Counted from the stretch's first letter, positions 20,801 through 29,741 are shown. The stretch: 64,000 nt of DNA from Pleodorina starrii (GCA_030267565.1 BRXU01000023.1:1897001-1961000), one strand, 5' to 3'. The notes: generated by a model not told the origin, from the letters alone. Program-made: numbers and translations.

Positions 20801-22535
20801 CACCCAGCAAGATGCACCCACTGACCAGTCACCGCCGAACCAGGAGCCCATGGACACTGATGACCGTGAAGGGCGAGTGACGAAGCACCCAGCGACTGAA
20901 CCCATGCACATGGCATTGGACCCCGATGGGCGCGACCCGGACGGGCCTCCAGCACCGAACCCCATCTGGCCAACCCAGCCACTGGAAATCCAGGTCCCCG
21001 CAGAGGCAGCAGAAGGCGCACCAGAGCACCGCGCCACCAACGCAGAAGCGGCACGGCGCGAGACCGGCGCGCACCCCGAAGTGCGACATGCCGCCCCGCG
21101 TGTTCACCACGGCCCGACGGCACGCCGACTCAACCATGCGGTGGAGCGCGCCACAACGGTGATACAGCACGACGCAGCTCCCCGCACGGCGACAGCTGCG
21201 AGGAAACGTAGGAAGATCGGACCAGCACCTCATACGCACACTATCCTATACCACCTGCTACGCAACCAAGGCCTACCCATCCGGCAAAGGGAAACCGGCA
21301 GGGAAGCCACAGACGTTAACCAAAGTGCAGGGGCCCAGCCCCTGGACCCGGCTTGCCGGGACGCCACGCCCAGCGCGCCCCAAACACAACCCGCCAGGGA
21401 CCAGTCAGCCCGCGAACGCGCCGCAGAATCACCCCCCGCCGGCAGGCCCCAACCCGCCCATCAGCCCAAAAAGCGGCAACAAGGCATCGCGCGATACATG
21501 CAGCCCAAGACACCGAGGGCAATAGCGCACACTTCACCCGATAAGCAGCCGCCGCCGGCCGCAGCAGACCCAAGCCCCCCAACACCGGGCGCCCCGCAGT
21601 CCGGGCACCTCAAAGTCTTCACGATGAACACACGGGGCCTTCAGGGCCACCGCGAGGGAGTAGCACACATGCTAGACGAACATAAGCCAGACGTCATAGT
21701 CCTGACCGAGACCAAACTTAGTGCGCACAACCGACGAGGCATTGTCAGCGTTAAACAGGCCCTCCGGCCATACCAGACATACATGAGCAACCGTCCCCAC
21801 CCGGAGCACAACAAGACGCGTGAAGCGGGTGTCATTGTTGGGGTAGCGGAACGCTTTAGCGGCCAAGGCAGCACGAGTGCCGAGCCCGTCTCTCCGGGCC
21901 TTGAGGGCTACATCGGACACGTTCGCATCAAAACCCCAGGCAGCATCCCCCTACACGTGCTGGGGGTCTACTGCCCGGCGGATCCCTTGATCAGGCAAGC
22001 GATATACGAGTACGGACAAACCGCCGCCACACAGGCCAGCGCCAAGGGGGAGCACCTCATCATGGCGGGCGACTGGAACGCAACGCTCCATCCTAGCGAC
22101 CGGTCCACGGGCACATGCTACCCGGCTGACAGGGCGCATCGTAGCTTCTCGAGCAGTGCGAACCTAAACCCCGTCGTTACTCCGCGGCGTGCCTACACCT
22201 ACACGCAGACACAGCTTGACCACGACACTCACCACAGCCGGATAGACGACGTCCTGCTAGCCGCCCACACCGGAGCGGCAGCAGACAAGGAGGGCACAGT
22301 GTACGAACAAGTGTACGAATGCGGAGGAAACTTCGACCATAAACCCCTCTGCACGTTCATCCCGCTGGCGGGTATTCGTCTCCTTCCAGCGCCCGCGGCT
22401 CAGGCCGCGGCTGACCACGCAGCCAGCTCGTGGAGCCGCATACAACTCCCAAAGTCCCAATACTTAAAGAGAGTAAAATCCGGGCGCACATGGAGATGGA
22501 AGCGACGCTCACTTCTGAAATCGCCCACCTGCTAA
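17859..22535 (+). CDS. Retrotransposon ORF1: membrane region, Josephin-like protease, APE endonuclease
   Basis: 1,558 aa. The N-terminus has a basic stretch followed by a hydrophobic core (VILVLISLVF) and a likely signal cleavage after TLA (residue ~42). Residues 43-410 form a Cys-containing region with six N-glycosylation sequons (N93, N124, N269, N295, N338, N408). Residues ~413-668 hold roughly six to eight hydrophobic, membrane-type segments. Residues ~757-935 match the Josephin fold: YHEKQQRQLCMIHSINNLL (Cys 766) and, later, GECWYIIDSL. By eye the position of the catalytic histidine is Arg/Ala, so activity is doubtful. Residues ~1250-1510 are an AP-type endonuclease: LTETKL, AGDWNAT (D1405), SRIDDVLL (D1463) and FDHKP (H1494). 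This enzyme nicks target DNA to prime reverse transcription. ORF1 overlaps ORF2, which lies in the -1 frame. The alternative start is ATG at 17895, directly before the signal sequence. Confidence 0.85.
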   Translation: MNREISQPSDKTMDGARSRRKVWRKHVILVLISLVFCRPTLACPPSDSAVPRLPASPRPTWRRSFDCSQGSEGRDGLAFKDREDCRWCIMGANGTPILRETNSPRRPWTAIAGTRPSLTDRSYNQTNCHSEHSKNVGAIWISAAATNAQLTLPITQIGGAQTPLSTATMYEVVKTYSNGLEVARKGSAKGLRVDSSQVTISQASSQDTIPVAIAGYNDIWTILCNRNGDELSQGLQPIGSIGSTASTLNGRNVPCPVAEIYPLSIRQYNATYERAPETYHSYRGAVPECDHQTGNRSLIITRCSTSMVMGTCQSYEGRNVGDLSNGRATDLVAHKGHNRSKRGTWGQLRRPIKQPVNSKEAIQRIPEHERPDVDVQHRSTTSGTATPRFISFPKPCTTWQGALRILQNLSTGTAYIMATIVWLACNTGLLTAKIALSVADLTLHLAADVSYATVDTIAVGCALGCAYLAYAWGGNLARRTCNVVKRTFTVKGSAIRTLSEWRQGWYCILLLPYTLIPGALAVSLPPLTEAIWLVLGALTLYGLAYVVTVLIVIPAGITSVKAILHAALVTRSAVRTVQNSPGLYARAATSLLALASLCWLLATADAHVPILTLGIPIVTPGLQAVPLAARHTRHLLTACAAVGLTTAHLNATLDPFTSVLTLLALAIWNHPHSHTCNRGCTSNQPAPKYQIPKNPGNPPEHSSRCAHPEYAPCAGRSDRPAKRTRLGGNRGGGHAPSPPADITWPPPGPAAPGAPLYHEKQQRQLCMIHSINNLLGGPYIDPEHILSYCRAMQAHMATWRLTGALAIWNAAHLPDEGLFSTIVVNHYLRHSVRLQDPGGIPIGDAHIASASCQHAGQTVTLTRNMNINTVVSLLPAHARNWGFIVHLNGRAVAVKKQGECWYIIDSLYDSTQLISPEEPLWPRGEGAVYCLHLRPNREGIATHTDLKEVKLPEDWALPPGGTQQPTQPPPETHTGTPPVDGTQQDAPTDQSPPNQEPMDTDDREGRVTKHPATEPMHMALDPDGRDPDGPPAPNPIWPTQPLEIQVPAEAAEGAPEHRATNAEAARRETGAHPEVRHAAPRVHHGPTARRLNHAVERATTVIQHDAAPRTATAARKRRKIGPAPHTHTILYHLLRNQGLPIRQRETGREATDVNQSAGAQPLDPACRDATPSAPQTQPARDQSARERAAESPPAGRPQPAHQPKKRQQGIARYMQPKTPRAIAHTSPDKQPPPAAADPSPPTPGAPQSGHLKVFTMNTRGLQGHREGVAHMLDEHKPDVIVLTETKLSAHNRRGIVSVKQALRPYQTYMSNRPHPEHNKTREAGVIVGVAERFSGQGSTSAEPVSPGLEGYIGHVRIKTPGSIPLHVLGVYCPADPLIRQAIYEYGQTAATQASAKGEHLIMAGDWNATLHPSDRSTGTCYPADRAHRSFSSSANLNPVVTPRRAYTYTQTQLDHDTHHSRIDDVLLAAHTGAAADKEGTVYEQVYECGGNFDHKPLCTFIPLAGIRLLPAPAAQAAADHAASSWSRIQLPKSQYLKRVKSGRTWRWKRRSLLKSPTC
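22448..22454 (+). promoter_or_regulatory. Possible -1 frameshift heptamer CCCAAAG
   Basis: In the ORF1 frame this reads C CCA AAG, which fits X XXY YYZ, and the -1 frame is open here and continues as ORF2. ORF2 also has its own ATG 36 bases downstream (22490), so reinitiation is an equally good explanation. G in the last position is not favoured for eukaryotic -1 slippage. Confidence 0.25.
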
Positions 22536-25500
22536 GCGCTTTAAACCCGGCGTACGAAGCCATCGGACACGTCGCCGAACAGCTGGAACGTGCCGCCGGT
22601 AAGGAAGAGGCACGAGCACTCCTGGCTAACCTGCGCAACCACGATACCGTCCGGGCGACGGACGTCACTACTCTCAGCCATGAACTAGGCGACCTGCTCG
22701 ACCGCTGCCTTGGGATACTGGAATCTCACTGTCAACAGAAACCCCCCTGCACGGGGAAGCTGCATGCGCGACGTGGCATCGGCAGGCGCCTCGCCAGGCT
22801 GCACAACGACCACAAAACCATGAAAGATAATCTCGCAAAAGCCCTGCGCACGGACCCCCAGGAGCAAGGGGCACCTACACTAACGGAGGGTCAAGCCAAT
22901 GGCACGACGCCCCCCCATCCGGCCACGGCGCCCCCAGGCACCAGCGGCACAACGGAACGGGCAACACCCGAGCGCAGCGCCGCCACTCAGCATGCCGCCA
23001 CTGAGCGCGAAGAACCAGACGCAGCCCGCACCCTGCGTGCGGCCATTAAAGAGACCGGAGGGGAAATAGCCAAGCTTGCTCGAGAGATTCGCGCAACTAA
23101 CGCACGCAAGGCAAAGAAAAGCTTCCAGCGGCTACTAACCAAAAAGCCCCGGCAGGCGCACAGACAGGTCCTTGAACCTGATGACCAGCCCCGCGGAATC
23201 GCGGCCATCCGACACCCAACCGATGGACGACTGTGTACTGATTCCAAAAACATACTCGATGCGCTTCACACGCACTTCGCCCTTCTTGCGAGACCCGTCT
23301 CTGGCCCACGAACGGGAAAGTACCTCCCAAACGAAGCCCCCCGGAACTATCCCTGGACCAGACCGGGCGCGCAAGACCCGCTTAGGGAAGGGCTGGCCAA
23401 GTGGGGAGACGCCCCCCCATCGCTCCTCCCGGGTGTACTAGATCCACACAACTTCCGCACGTCTATCGACCACCTCGCGAGAAACAAGGCCCCAGGCCCC
23501 GACGGGATACCCAACGAACTTCTACAAACACTACCCGCCGACCTCCAGACCGCCATCCACCAGCTCATTACGGTCATGTGGGTGAAGGCCGAAATCCCCA
23601 CACACTGGACGAAATCCGACACGGTCCTTATCCCCAAGAAGGGCGACCCGCTCCTCATTAAGAACAAAAGGCCCATCGCCCTGGCGAACACAATTTACAA
23701 GCTGTACACCAGCCACATTACGCTGAATATCGTACTCTACAGTGAGCAAGCGCACATCTTTACGGAAGCTCAGGAGGGCTACCTGAGGCAACGCAACACC
23801 GAGCGCCAACTCCAAAACGTGCTACACGCAATCGAGGACGCGGGCCTCACCAGCCGTGACCTCTTCCTTCTATACATCGACTTCACGTCTGCGTTCAACA
23901 CGATCGATCACGACAAGCTGCTCATGATCATGTACGACCTGGGCTACCCGGACGACCTGATCGAGGTGGTAGCCAACTTATATTCACGGGCCACCACGCG
24001 CATCCGGACAGAGCACGGCTGCACAGCGGACATAGCCATCGAACGCGGTACAATTCAGGGTGACACGCTGTCCCCGGTGCTGTTCATCATCTATATGGAA
24101 CCCCTACTCAGGTGGCTGCACAGCGGAGGACGGGGATACCAGTACGGATGCCTCAAGGCCGAGGAAAATGAGCGGCACCATTTCAGCTCGGGAGCGTTCG
24201 CAGACGACTTGGTTACACTCACAAACAGCGTTTCAGACATGCGTCTCCAATGTGCGAAAATCGAGCAGTACGCGCAATGGGGAGCCCTGAAGGTCAACGT
24301 TGGCAAATGTCAGCTGCAAGGCATCCTGCACGGCCGCGCACGGTCGGACCAGGACCTGAGCCGGGGACCCGGCACCCGCAAATATCAGACTGCCCTTGAG
24401 CGACTGCTAAAAGACCAAATCCGTATAGACGGATCACCGATACCCTACGCGCCCCCGACCGCCTCGTACAAATACCTGGGAGTCCATGTAACCCCTACCC
24501 TCGACTGGGCACCTCAAGTAGCCTATGTCCGCGCTGAGATCACGCGGCGAGGACAGGGCATCCAGGAGTCCATGGCGTCTCCCGACCAGCGCATCAACAT
24601 GATCAAAACCCTGATCCACCCATTCGTCGCGTACAGCCTGGCCACTATGGCGTACACCCCCCAAGACATCGCCAGCTTCGACTCCCAAATTGCTGGCATA
24701 GCTAAGCGCAGCTATGGCCTTAAAATGGGGTTTCCCACCCGCGCAATCCTCGGCCCAGTAAAGCAACTCGGCCTGGGGGTCGGCACCATACGCAGCCTCT
24801 ATGTCGCCAAGGCGGCCAAAGCTCTCGTCCTCTCCCTGAATGACGAAGGCCGGCTTGGGGTAGTCACTAGGGCTCTCCTTAGCCTGCAAAGCCGATACAT
24901 GGGCGACATGCCGGTGCACGCCCTCAAGAAGGAAAGCCGCTTCTACACGACGCTAAAGCAGCTGACCATCACGCAGGAGGCGGGCATTGAGCTCACGGAC
25001 TGTGGCAAAGGGTACGAACGGAAAGCAAGCACTCTCATTCACCTTCTAGCGGCGTGCAACTCGGGGACGGAGCCCAAAACCCTCGCGCTCCTCTCCAGAT
25101 GCGTACAGCCTCTGCTTGAGCTGGGCCTGGATCTCCGAGTCCTGAAAGATAAGAACACAGGAGCACACTTCATTACCACGGACCAGCTCCGACGCATCGG
25201 TGGACGGAGTGTCGGGCCCCGACACCTCATCGCCCTGAACCAACTCAGCCTAGCACTGAACCCCGTTCTCAGTGTACGCGCCCGCGCGGCGAGGCACCGA
25301 GGGGTGACTGCGCTGCCCCCGGAGCTGCGGGCCATCCCCAATGAACCCATTATGACGGACCTCATGAATGACACACACGGACCCACGCCGCTTCCTCATG
25401 GAAATATCATGCGATATGTGGTGTCACGCCCCCGGGACACGACCGGGGCCCCACCGCCAGACCCTTCGCCCGCCGCGCACAACCTCAGCCCAGATCCGGC

Positions 25501-28500
25501 GGCCCCGAGACGGGAAGTCGAATCCCAGGAGGGCCAGGTGAGGCGCCCAGCGCAACAAAGGGAAGCTCGGCGCCACATGCCCCGACGCAACGCTACCGAA
25601 GAAACCATGACGGCATACATCAGGAGGCAGCGCCCAAAACCCACCCGCCACATCACGGACACAACTGCCTCCGGATGGGACCCCAGAGAAAGCCCACTCA
25701 CCGTCACGCACTGTGAAGCCCTGCTGCGTCACCGCGACCTCCCAGGACTAGCAGCCGAAGTGGGGACCGCATCGCAGCTTGAAGAAATGCTGCGGGGAGA
25801 GCGAGAATGGCCCACAGGGGTTGCCCTTAAATACGGCCACAACATCAACCAATATCTATTCGGCGAGCAAGAGAGGGTAGCCCTTATCCACGCGCAGATC
25901 CGCAAGCGGGTGGAAGCAGGCCCCCGAGCCGCAAAGCGGCAACGCAGAGATACACCCCGGCACCCCACACACAGCACCTTCTACCAAGTTGAGTGGGAAA
26001 GCACAGTTATCACCAAAGGGGCGCTCGAGCTGTACGCAGCGCACGGATACCTACCCACGGCAACACGTCCGTACGAGGCCGCAGCAGATCCGGCAACCCC
26101 CACCGAAAGGATCGAAGTAGACTGGGCGCGAACCGAGGACGAAGGCACGCGCCTGGCCACCCAAGACAACTGGAACGAGCTGCTCAATGCATTCCGACAC
26201 CGCCTAGAGGCGGCAGCCGAGACGGCCCCCGGGCGCACTGCGCCAGCCCGAGACCAGCACCTTAATCCGAGGCAGCAGCAAGGCCAATGGGCCTCTGAAT
26301 GCCTCAACCAGGCCAGAGGACAACGGCTCCTACGCCAACACGTAGAAATCGATGTACATCCCGGCAACCCGGATAGGGACATCCGCCCGACAGGGCGGTA
26401 CACCATCCAGATTGGCAAACACAGCGACCCCGACCCCTCTAACCCCGCACCTTGGGACGGCAGCGGAGATACTCCTGCAGGCCTCCTAGAGCAGGGAGTC
26501 GCGCTTGTTTACGACCCCCAGGGACGATGCATCGGCACGCTCCTGGACAGCTTGCTGCGCAGCCTGTGGCTAAGGCACTCCGACGCCAAATGTAAGATGC
26601 CGGAGGCGCACGCCAAGCTTGCAGCGGCGGGTGGCTTCGAGGAAGACGTGGCACGCCTCCTCCTGCGCTACCGTGATGGAGGGGGCACCAAAACACACCC
26701 CGTTAAGGCGGCACACGAGCAAGGACTCGGAGAACAGTTTACAACACGTCTCATGAATGCCATGGGTTCAAGCACAGAACGCTTTGCGTCCCCTTTAAAT
26801 GTGGCTAACTGCACTGAAACGTACTTCTCACGCTTCCCAGAAGACATGCTCTTTGGGGCCAACCATGACGCATACTCCCAACCGTTTACCGGCTTGTCCA
26901 TCGCACACCCGGAACCCACACCCGAGGAGGGCCACCATGCCTTGCGGTGGGCGTTGGGCTGGGCGGAAGCCAAAAAGACCGAGGCTACGCAGACCGCCAC
27001 CCTTATCGTAGTCCCCACGTCCCGTACAGCGCCGTATACCCGGTACCTATCGCACCCCCTGGTCACGCAAGTGGGTAGCATCGACTCGCTCGCCGCCAAG
27101 GGGATACTGCAAAGCGCCACGCTCAACGTGGACACCAAGCCTTACCCGGTTGGCCTGACCCTGCTACTGGTCAGTAACGACGCGGGCAAATCACACGTGA
27201 GCAGCCTCCGGCAGGCGCTAGGTATGCGCACCACCCTGCCAGCGCCTACAGGTCAAGCCCAGCCGTGGATAGCCCCCCAGTGGGTACGGAAACGCGTCCG
27301 CAAAATGACTGCCGGAGCGCCTGACCAGGCGGTGTCCTCTCGTAAGTGCAGCAACCCCACACCCGCTGAACGACGCTCCGCGCACCTGGCGTTCCATGCA
27401 GCAAACCCGCTTCGGTACAACGCCCACGCCTCCATCTATACTGATGGGTCGGTTAGGGAAGTCGAGGTCGGGAACACCAAGATGTTAGGACTCGGCGCCG
27501 CAGCAGTCGACGCACTGACTGGACATACGCTCCTCATAGATGTCAACCCAGGAGCCTACGGATGTCAAACAATTACGCGCTGTGAACTAAGCGCGATACA
27601 TCAGGCACTCACCATGCGACGCGGCCTACCTCACAACCAAGCCCACCTCAGCATTTGGACGGACTCCAAAGCATCGCTCCAATTGATCCAGAAGATGATA
27701 AACAACCCGCAAAAATTGCGGCTGAGTAAACATAGAGCACTGCTCGAGGACATCGTTGCCGCACTTAAAGCCCGGGCCGTCGCCAAGCTTAAAACGTCGC
27801 TATTGAAAGTCAAAGCACACACAGGAGTTCGATATAATGAAGAAGCGGACAAAGCCGCCGTACAGGCTGCTATCCTTGCGGCGCAGGGAATGCTGCCGGC
27901 AGAAGCCGTAATAGAGAAAGCAGACAATAATCCAAGAAGTAAACACTGGTGGCTACGGAAGTCCGAGGGGACCGACGTAAACGCCGGTCGCTACGCCAAC
28001 GACCTTAACCGCGGCATCGACACTCTGGTCAGCCAGACGACACACAATGGGTACACCAACGAGACCGCATACGTCAAATACGTAGAGGATGCCTTACCGG
28101 ACCTAGAGATCAATGCCAGCACCAGAACCCTGCAGCGGGGCACGGGCCGGCACCGGCATTACAAACGGTGCCTCGACTACCTGTACGGACAGCTCTGGAA
28201 TGCCAAACTCGCAAAGCTCTTTCGAATGCCCCTTGTACCGGGCGGCCCAACGTCCACAGGCTACTGCCCTGTGTGCAAAGACCCCCAAACAAAGACACGC
28301 ATCCCTGACTCAGGAGCACACATCCTGGGAGGCTGCCAACACGCGCGAATGCACGCTCTCTATACCCTGCGACACAACCAAGCGGTACAAACCATCACTA
28401 GAACACTGTCCAGAGGGGCCCATGGAGGCTGCTTTATCGTCATGGACGCATGCAGCATGGAGGACAAGCCGGACTACGTGGCCGGCACACGCCTGCCCAA

Positions 28501-28975
28501 GTGGCTGCTACCCAACATCCCCGACGACGATCGGTCCAAAAAGCGCCCTGACCTGCTGCTTATCCCCAGCATACCCCTCAGCGACACATGCTCACCGAAA
28601 TACATGGGACCAGATGACCCCAGCGAGCACACTGTACACATAATCGAAGTAGGCTACACAGCCGACACAAATCACACACAGAAACAAAACGACAAGGCCC
28701 ATCAACACGCGGAACTAGCTCAGATGCTGACGGCGCACGGCTGGAAAGTATGTTACACGAAACAGGAAGCAATTAGCCTGGGCTTCGCCGGCACCATCCG
28801 CAAAGACCTGCGACAACTGCTGACCTCACTGGGAACGAGCAACGAAGCGGCCAAAAAATGCTGCAACGACCTCCACGACCACGCTGTCCGAGCGTTGAAC
28901 GCAATTGTCGCGGCCAGGAGGCAACTGGAGCGGGACCCCCGCCAACAGAGCACAACCAGCGCCGACCCGCCCTAA
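22490..28975 (+). CDS. Retrotransposon ORF2: RT, RNase H, CCHC, restriction-like endonuclease
   Basis: 2,161 aa from the first ATG; the open frame extends back to 22430 inside ORF1. RT: NKAPGPDGIPNELL, YIDFTSAFNTIDHDKL (D464) and GAFADDLVTL (D572, D573) with RGTIQGDTLSPVLF between. RNase H: IYTDGS (D1652), CELSAIHQAL (E1699), IWTDSKAS (D1725) and VKAHTGVRYNEEAD. A CCHC knuckle (C1926, C1929, H1944, C1949) precedes the restriction-like endonuclease with KKRPDLLLI (D2021) and HIIEVGY (E2053), as in early-branching LINEs. About 1,000 residues lie between RT and RNase H; they include two V-x-W-x2-T segments (about 25990-26160) of unknown role. All catalytic residues are intact. The product copies element RNA at the nicked target. 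Confidence 0.9.
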   Translation: MEMEATLTSEIAHLLSALNPAYEAIGHVAEQLERAAGKEEARALLANLRNHDTVRATDVTTLSHELGDLLDRCLGILESHCQQKPPCTGKLHARRGIGRRLARLHNDHKTMKDNLAKALRTDPQEQGAPTLTEGQANGTTPPHPATAPPGTSGTTERATPERSAATQHAATEREEPDAARTLRAAIKETGGEIAKLAREIRATNARKAKKSFQRLLTKKPRQAHRQVLEPDDQPRGIAAIRHPTDGRLCTDSKNILDALHTHFALLARPVSGPRTGKYLPNEAPRNYPWTRPGAQDPLREGLAKWGDAPPSLLPGVLDPHNFRTSIDHLARNKAPGPDGIPNELLQTLPADLQTAIHQLITVMWVKAEIPTHWTKSDTVLIPKKGDPLLIKNKRPIALANTIYKLYTSHITLNIVLYSEQAHIFTEAQEGYLRQRNTERQLQNVLHAIEDAGLTSRDLFLLYIDFTSAFNTIDHDKLLMIMYDLGYPDDLIEVVANLYSRATTRIRTEHGCTADIAIERGTIQGDTLSPVLFIIYMEPLLRWLHSGGRGYQYGCLKAEENERHHFSSGAFADDLVTLTNSVSDMRLQCAKIEQYAQWGALKVNVGKCQLQGILHGRARSDQDLSRGPGTRKYQTALERLLKDQIRIDGSPIPYAPPTASYKYLGVHVTPTLDWAPQVAYVRAEITRRGQGIQESMASPDQRINMIKTLIHPFVAYSLATMAYTPQDIASFDSQIAGIAKRSYGLKMGFPTRAILGPVKQLGLGVGTIRSLYVAKAAKALVLSLNDEGRLGVVTRALLSLQSRYMGDMPVHALKKESRFYTTLKQLTITQEAGIELTDCGKGYERKASTLIHLLAACNSGTEPKTLALLSRCVQPLLELGLDLRVLKDKNTGAHFITTDQLRRIGGRSVGPRHLIALNQLSLALNPVLSVRARAARHRGVTALPPELRAIPNEPIMTDLMNDTHGPTPLPHGNIMRYVVSRPRDTTGAPPPDPSPAAHNLSPDPAAPRREVESQEGQVRRPAQQREARRHMPRRNATEETMTAYIRRQRPKPTRHITDTTASGWDPRESPLTVTHCEALLRHRDLPGLAAEVGTASQLEEMLRGEREWPTGVALKYGHNINQYLFGEQERVALIHAQIRKRVEAGPRAAKRQRRDTPRHPTHSTFYQVEWESTVITKGALELYAAHGYLPTATRPYEAAADPATPTERIEVDWARTEDEGTRLATQDNWNELLNAFRHRLEAAAETAPGRTAPARDQHLNPRQQQGQWASECLNQARGQRLLRQHVEIDVHPGNPDRDIRPTGRYTIQIGKHSDPDPSNPAPWDGSGDTPAGLLEQGVALVYDPQGRCIGTLLDSLLRSLWLRHSDAKCKMPEAHAKLAAAGGFEEDVARLLLRYRDGGGTKTHPVKAAHEQGLGEQFTTRLMNAMGSSTERFASPLNVANCTETYFSRFPEDMLFGANHDAYSQPFTGLSIAHPEPTPEEGHHALRWALGWAEAKKTEATQTATLIVVPTSRTAPYTRYLSHPLVTQVGSIDSLAAKGILQSATLNVDTKPYPVGLTLLLVSNDAGKSHVSSLRQALGMRTTLPAPTGQAQPWIAPQWVRKRVRKMTAGAPDQAVSSRKCSNPTPAERRSAHLAFHAANPLRYNAHASIYTDGSVREVEVGNTKMLGLGAAAVDALTGHTLLIDVNPGAYGCQTITRCELSAIHQALTMRRGLPHNQAHLSIWTDSKASLQLIQKMINNPQKLRLSKHRALLEDIVAALKARAVAKLKTSLLKVKAHTGVRYNEEADKAAVQAAILAAQGMLPAEAVIEKADNNPRSKHWWLRKSEGTDVNAGRYANDLNRGIDTLVSQTTHNGYTNETAYVKYVEDALPDLEINASTRTLQRGTGRHRHYKRCLDYLYGQLWNAKLAKLFRMPLVPGGPTSTGYCPVCKDPQTKTRIPDSGAHILGGCQHARMHALYTLRHNQAVQTITRTLSRGAHGGCFIVMDACSMEDKPDYVAGTRLPKWLLPNIPDDDRSKKRPDLLLIPSIPLSDTCSPKYMGPDDPSEHTVHIIEVGYTADTNHTQKQNDKAHQHAELAQMLTAHGWKVCYTKQEAISLGFAGTIRKDLRQLLTSLGTSNEAAKKCCNDLHDHAVRALNAIVAARRQLERDPRQQSTTSADPP

Positions 28976-28992
28976 CCCGCCGCAACGGCGGG
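28976..28992 (+). other. Perfect stem-loop directly after the ORF2 stop
   Basis: CCCGCCG, loop CAA, CGGCGGG: a seven-pair perfect stem that begins with the base after the TAA stop. A second, weaker CCGC/GCGG hairpin follows near 29005-29017. Such 3' structures can be recognised by a LINE reverse transcriptase; that role is inferred. Confidence 0.5.
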
Positions 28993-29092
28993 CTCCCAAT
29001 CTCACCGCGGTAGCGGGAGAGGCCTGGGATCGGGGCAACCCGACACCCCACCCCTCCTGCTCCCATAACCCACGCCTCGGCTCTGTCGGGCG

Positions 29093-29117
29093 TATTATTA
29101 TTATTATTATTTATTTT
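29093..29117 (+). repeat. TTA-type microsatellite tail of the retrotransposon
   Basis: A run of TTA/ATT units ending in TTATTTT lies 118 bases after the ORF2 stop. Short tandem-repeat tails are common 3' ends of non-LTR retrotransposons, and this marks the approximate 3' end of the element. Confidence 0.65.
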
Positions 29118-29139
29118 CGCATGGGGTAACGGGTCCGTT

Positions 29140-29150
29140 ACACGTTACGT
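29140..29150. repeat. Candidate target-site duplication, right copy
   Basis: Exact copy of the 11 bases at 17663-17673, located 22 bases beyond the TTA tail. If it is the true duplication, the element ends at 29139. Confidence 0.4.
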
Positions 29151-29311
29151 GGCCAAAAAGTCTAACGTGGCCCCAGGGGGGGGGGGGTAATTGACCAAAC
29201 GTTGATCCCTCGCCCCGTTACAGCCAGTACAACCTCATTTTAGCATAGTTTTGATTTCCTTCAAGACCAATCGTTCACTTATGTCATATACTTGGTATGT
29301 ATAACAAGCGC

Positions 29312-29355
29312 TCGGCGATCTCCATCGCGTTCCCACTGCGAACTTCTCGCCAAAC
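29312..29355. repeat. 44-bp direct repeat, copy 1
   Basis: The 44 bases starting TCGGCGATCTCCATCGCGTT are identical to 29698-29741. The copies are separated by 342 bases with no gene. Confidence 0.8.
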
Positions 29356-29697
29356 TTAAGCTGTGTTTACATATGACTGAAACTATGCCGCGCAGAAATA
29401 AGTACCGCTGAACCGCTGATCGGAGCTCATATAATTTCTGCCGGGTTGGACTTCACGAAAATCGGAGACACATTGCATGCTTGGAAAGTATGCACCGTCT
29501 GAAAAGTCAATCAGGGCATACGTACAAGAAGAGAGCTGCGCCGTAAACCCTGCGTAACCCTTGTAAACCATGTAAACCATGCGCCGTACTTTGGCCACCC
29601 GAAAGTGATGAAAGTACGACATCAGCTCCCCGTAGCATTGTTCCCCGTTGTTTTCTCGCCTTTTCGTGTTTGTTTGGCGGTTCAGCGGTACTTATCG

Positions 29698-29741
29698 TCG
29701 GCGATCTCCATCGCGTTCCCACTGCGAACTTCTCGCCAAAC
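29698..29741. repeat. 44-bp direct repeat, copy 2
   Basis: Exact second copy of 29312-29355; flanking bases differ on both sides, so the repeat ends are sharp. It may come from a local duplication or be the end of a small element. Confidence 0.8.

Larger units (their letters stand above)
17674..29139 (+). mobile_element. Dualen/RandI-type non-LTR retrotransposon with two endonucleases
   Basis: About 11.5 kb, with two long overlapping ORFs and a TTA-rich 3' tail. Domain order: signal peptide and membrane segments, Josephin-like cysteine protease and APE endonuclease in ORF1; then reverse transcriptase, RNase H, CCHC knuckle and restriction-like endonuclease (RPD...EVGY) in ORF2. To my knowledge this combination of APE plus restriction-like endonuclease, RNase H and a cysteine protease defines the Dualen family described from Chlamydomonas reinhardtii. 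Both ORFs are free of stops and frameshifts, so the copy may be young or active. Boundaries rest on the TTA tail (29093-29117) and a possible 11-bp duplication. The upstream 185 bases would be its 5' UTR. Base composition in the first kilobase of ORF1 is clearly less GC-rich than host exons. Confidence 0.85.
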
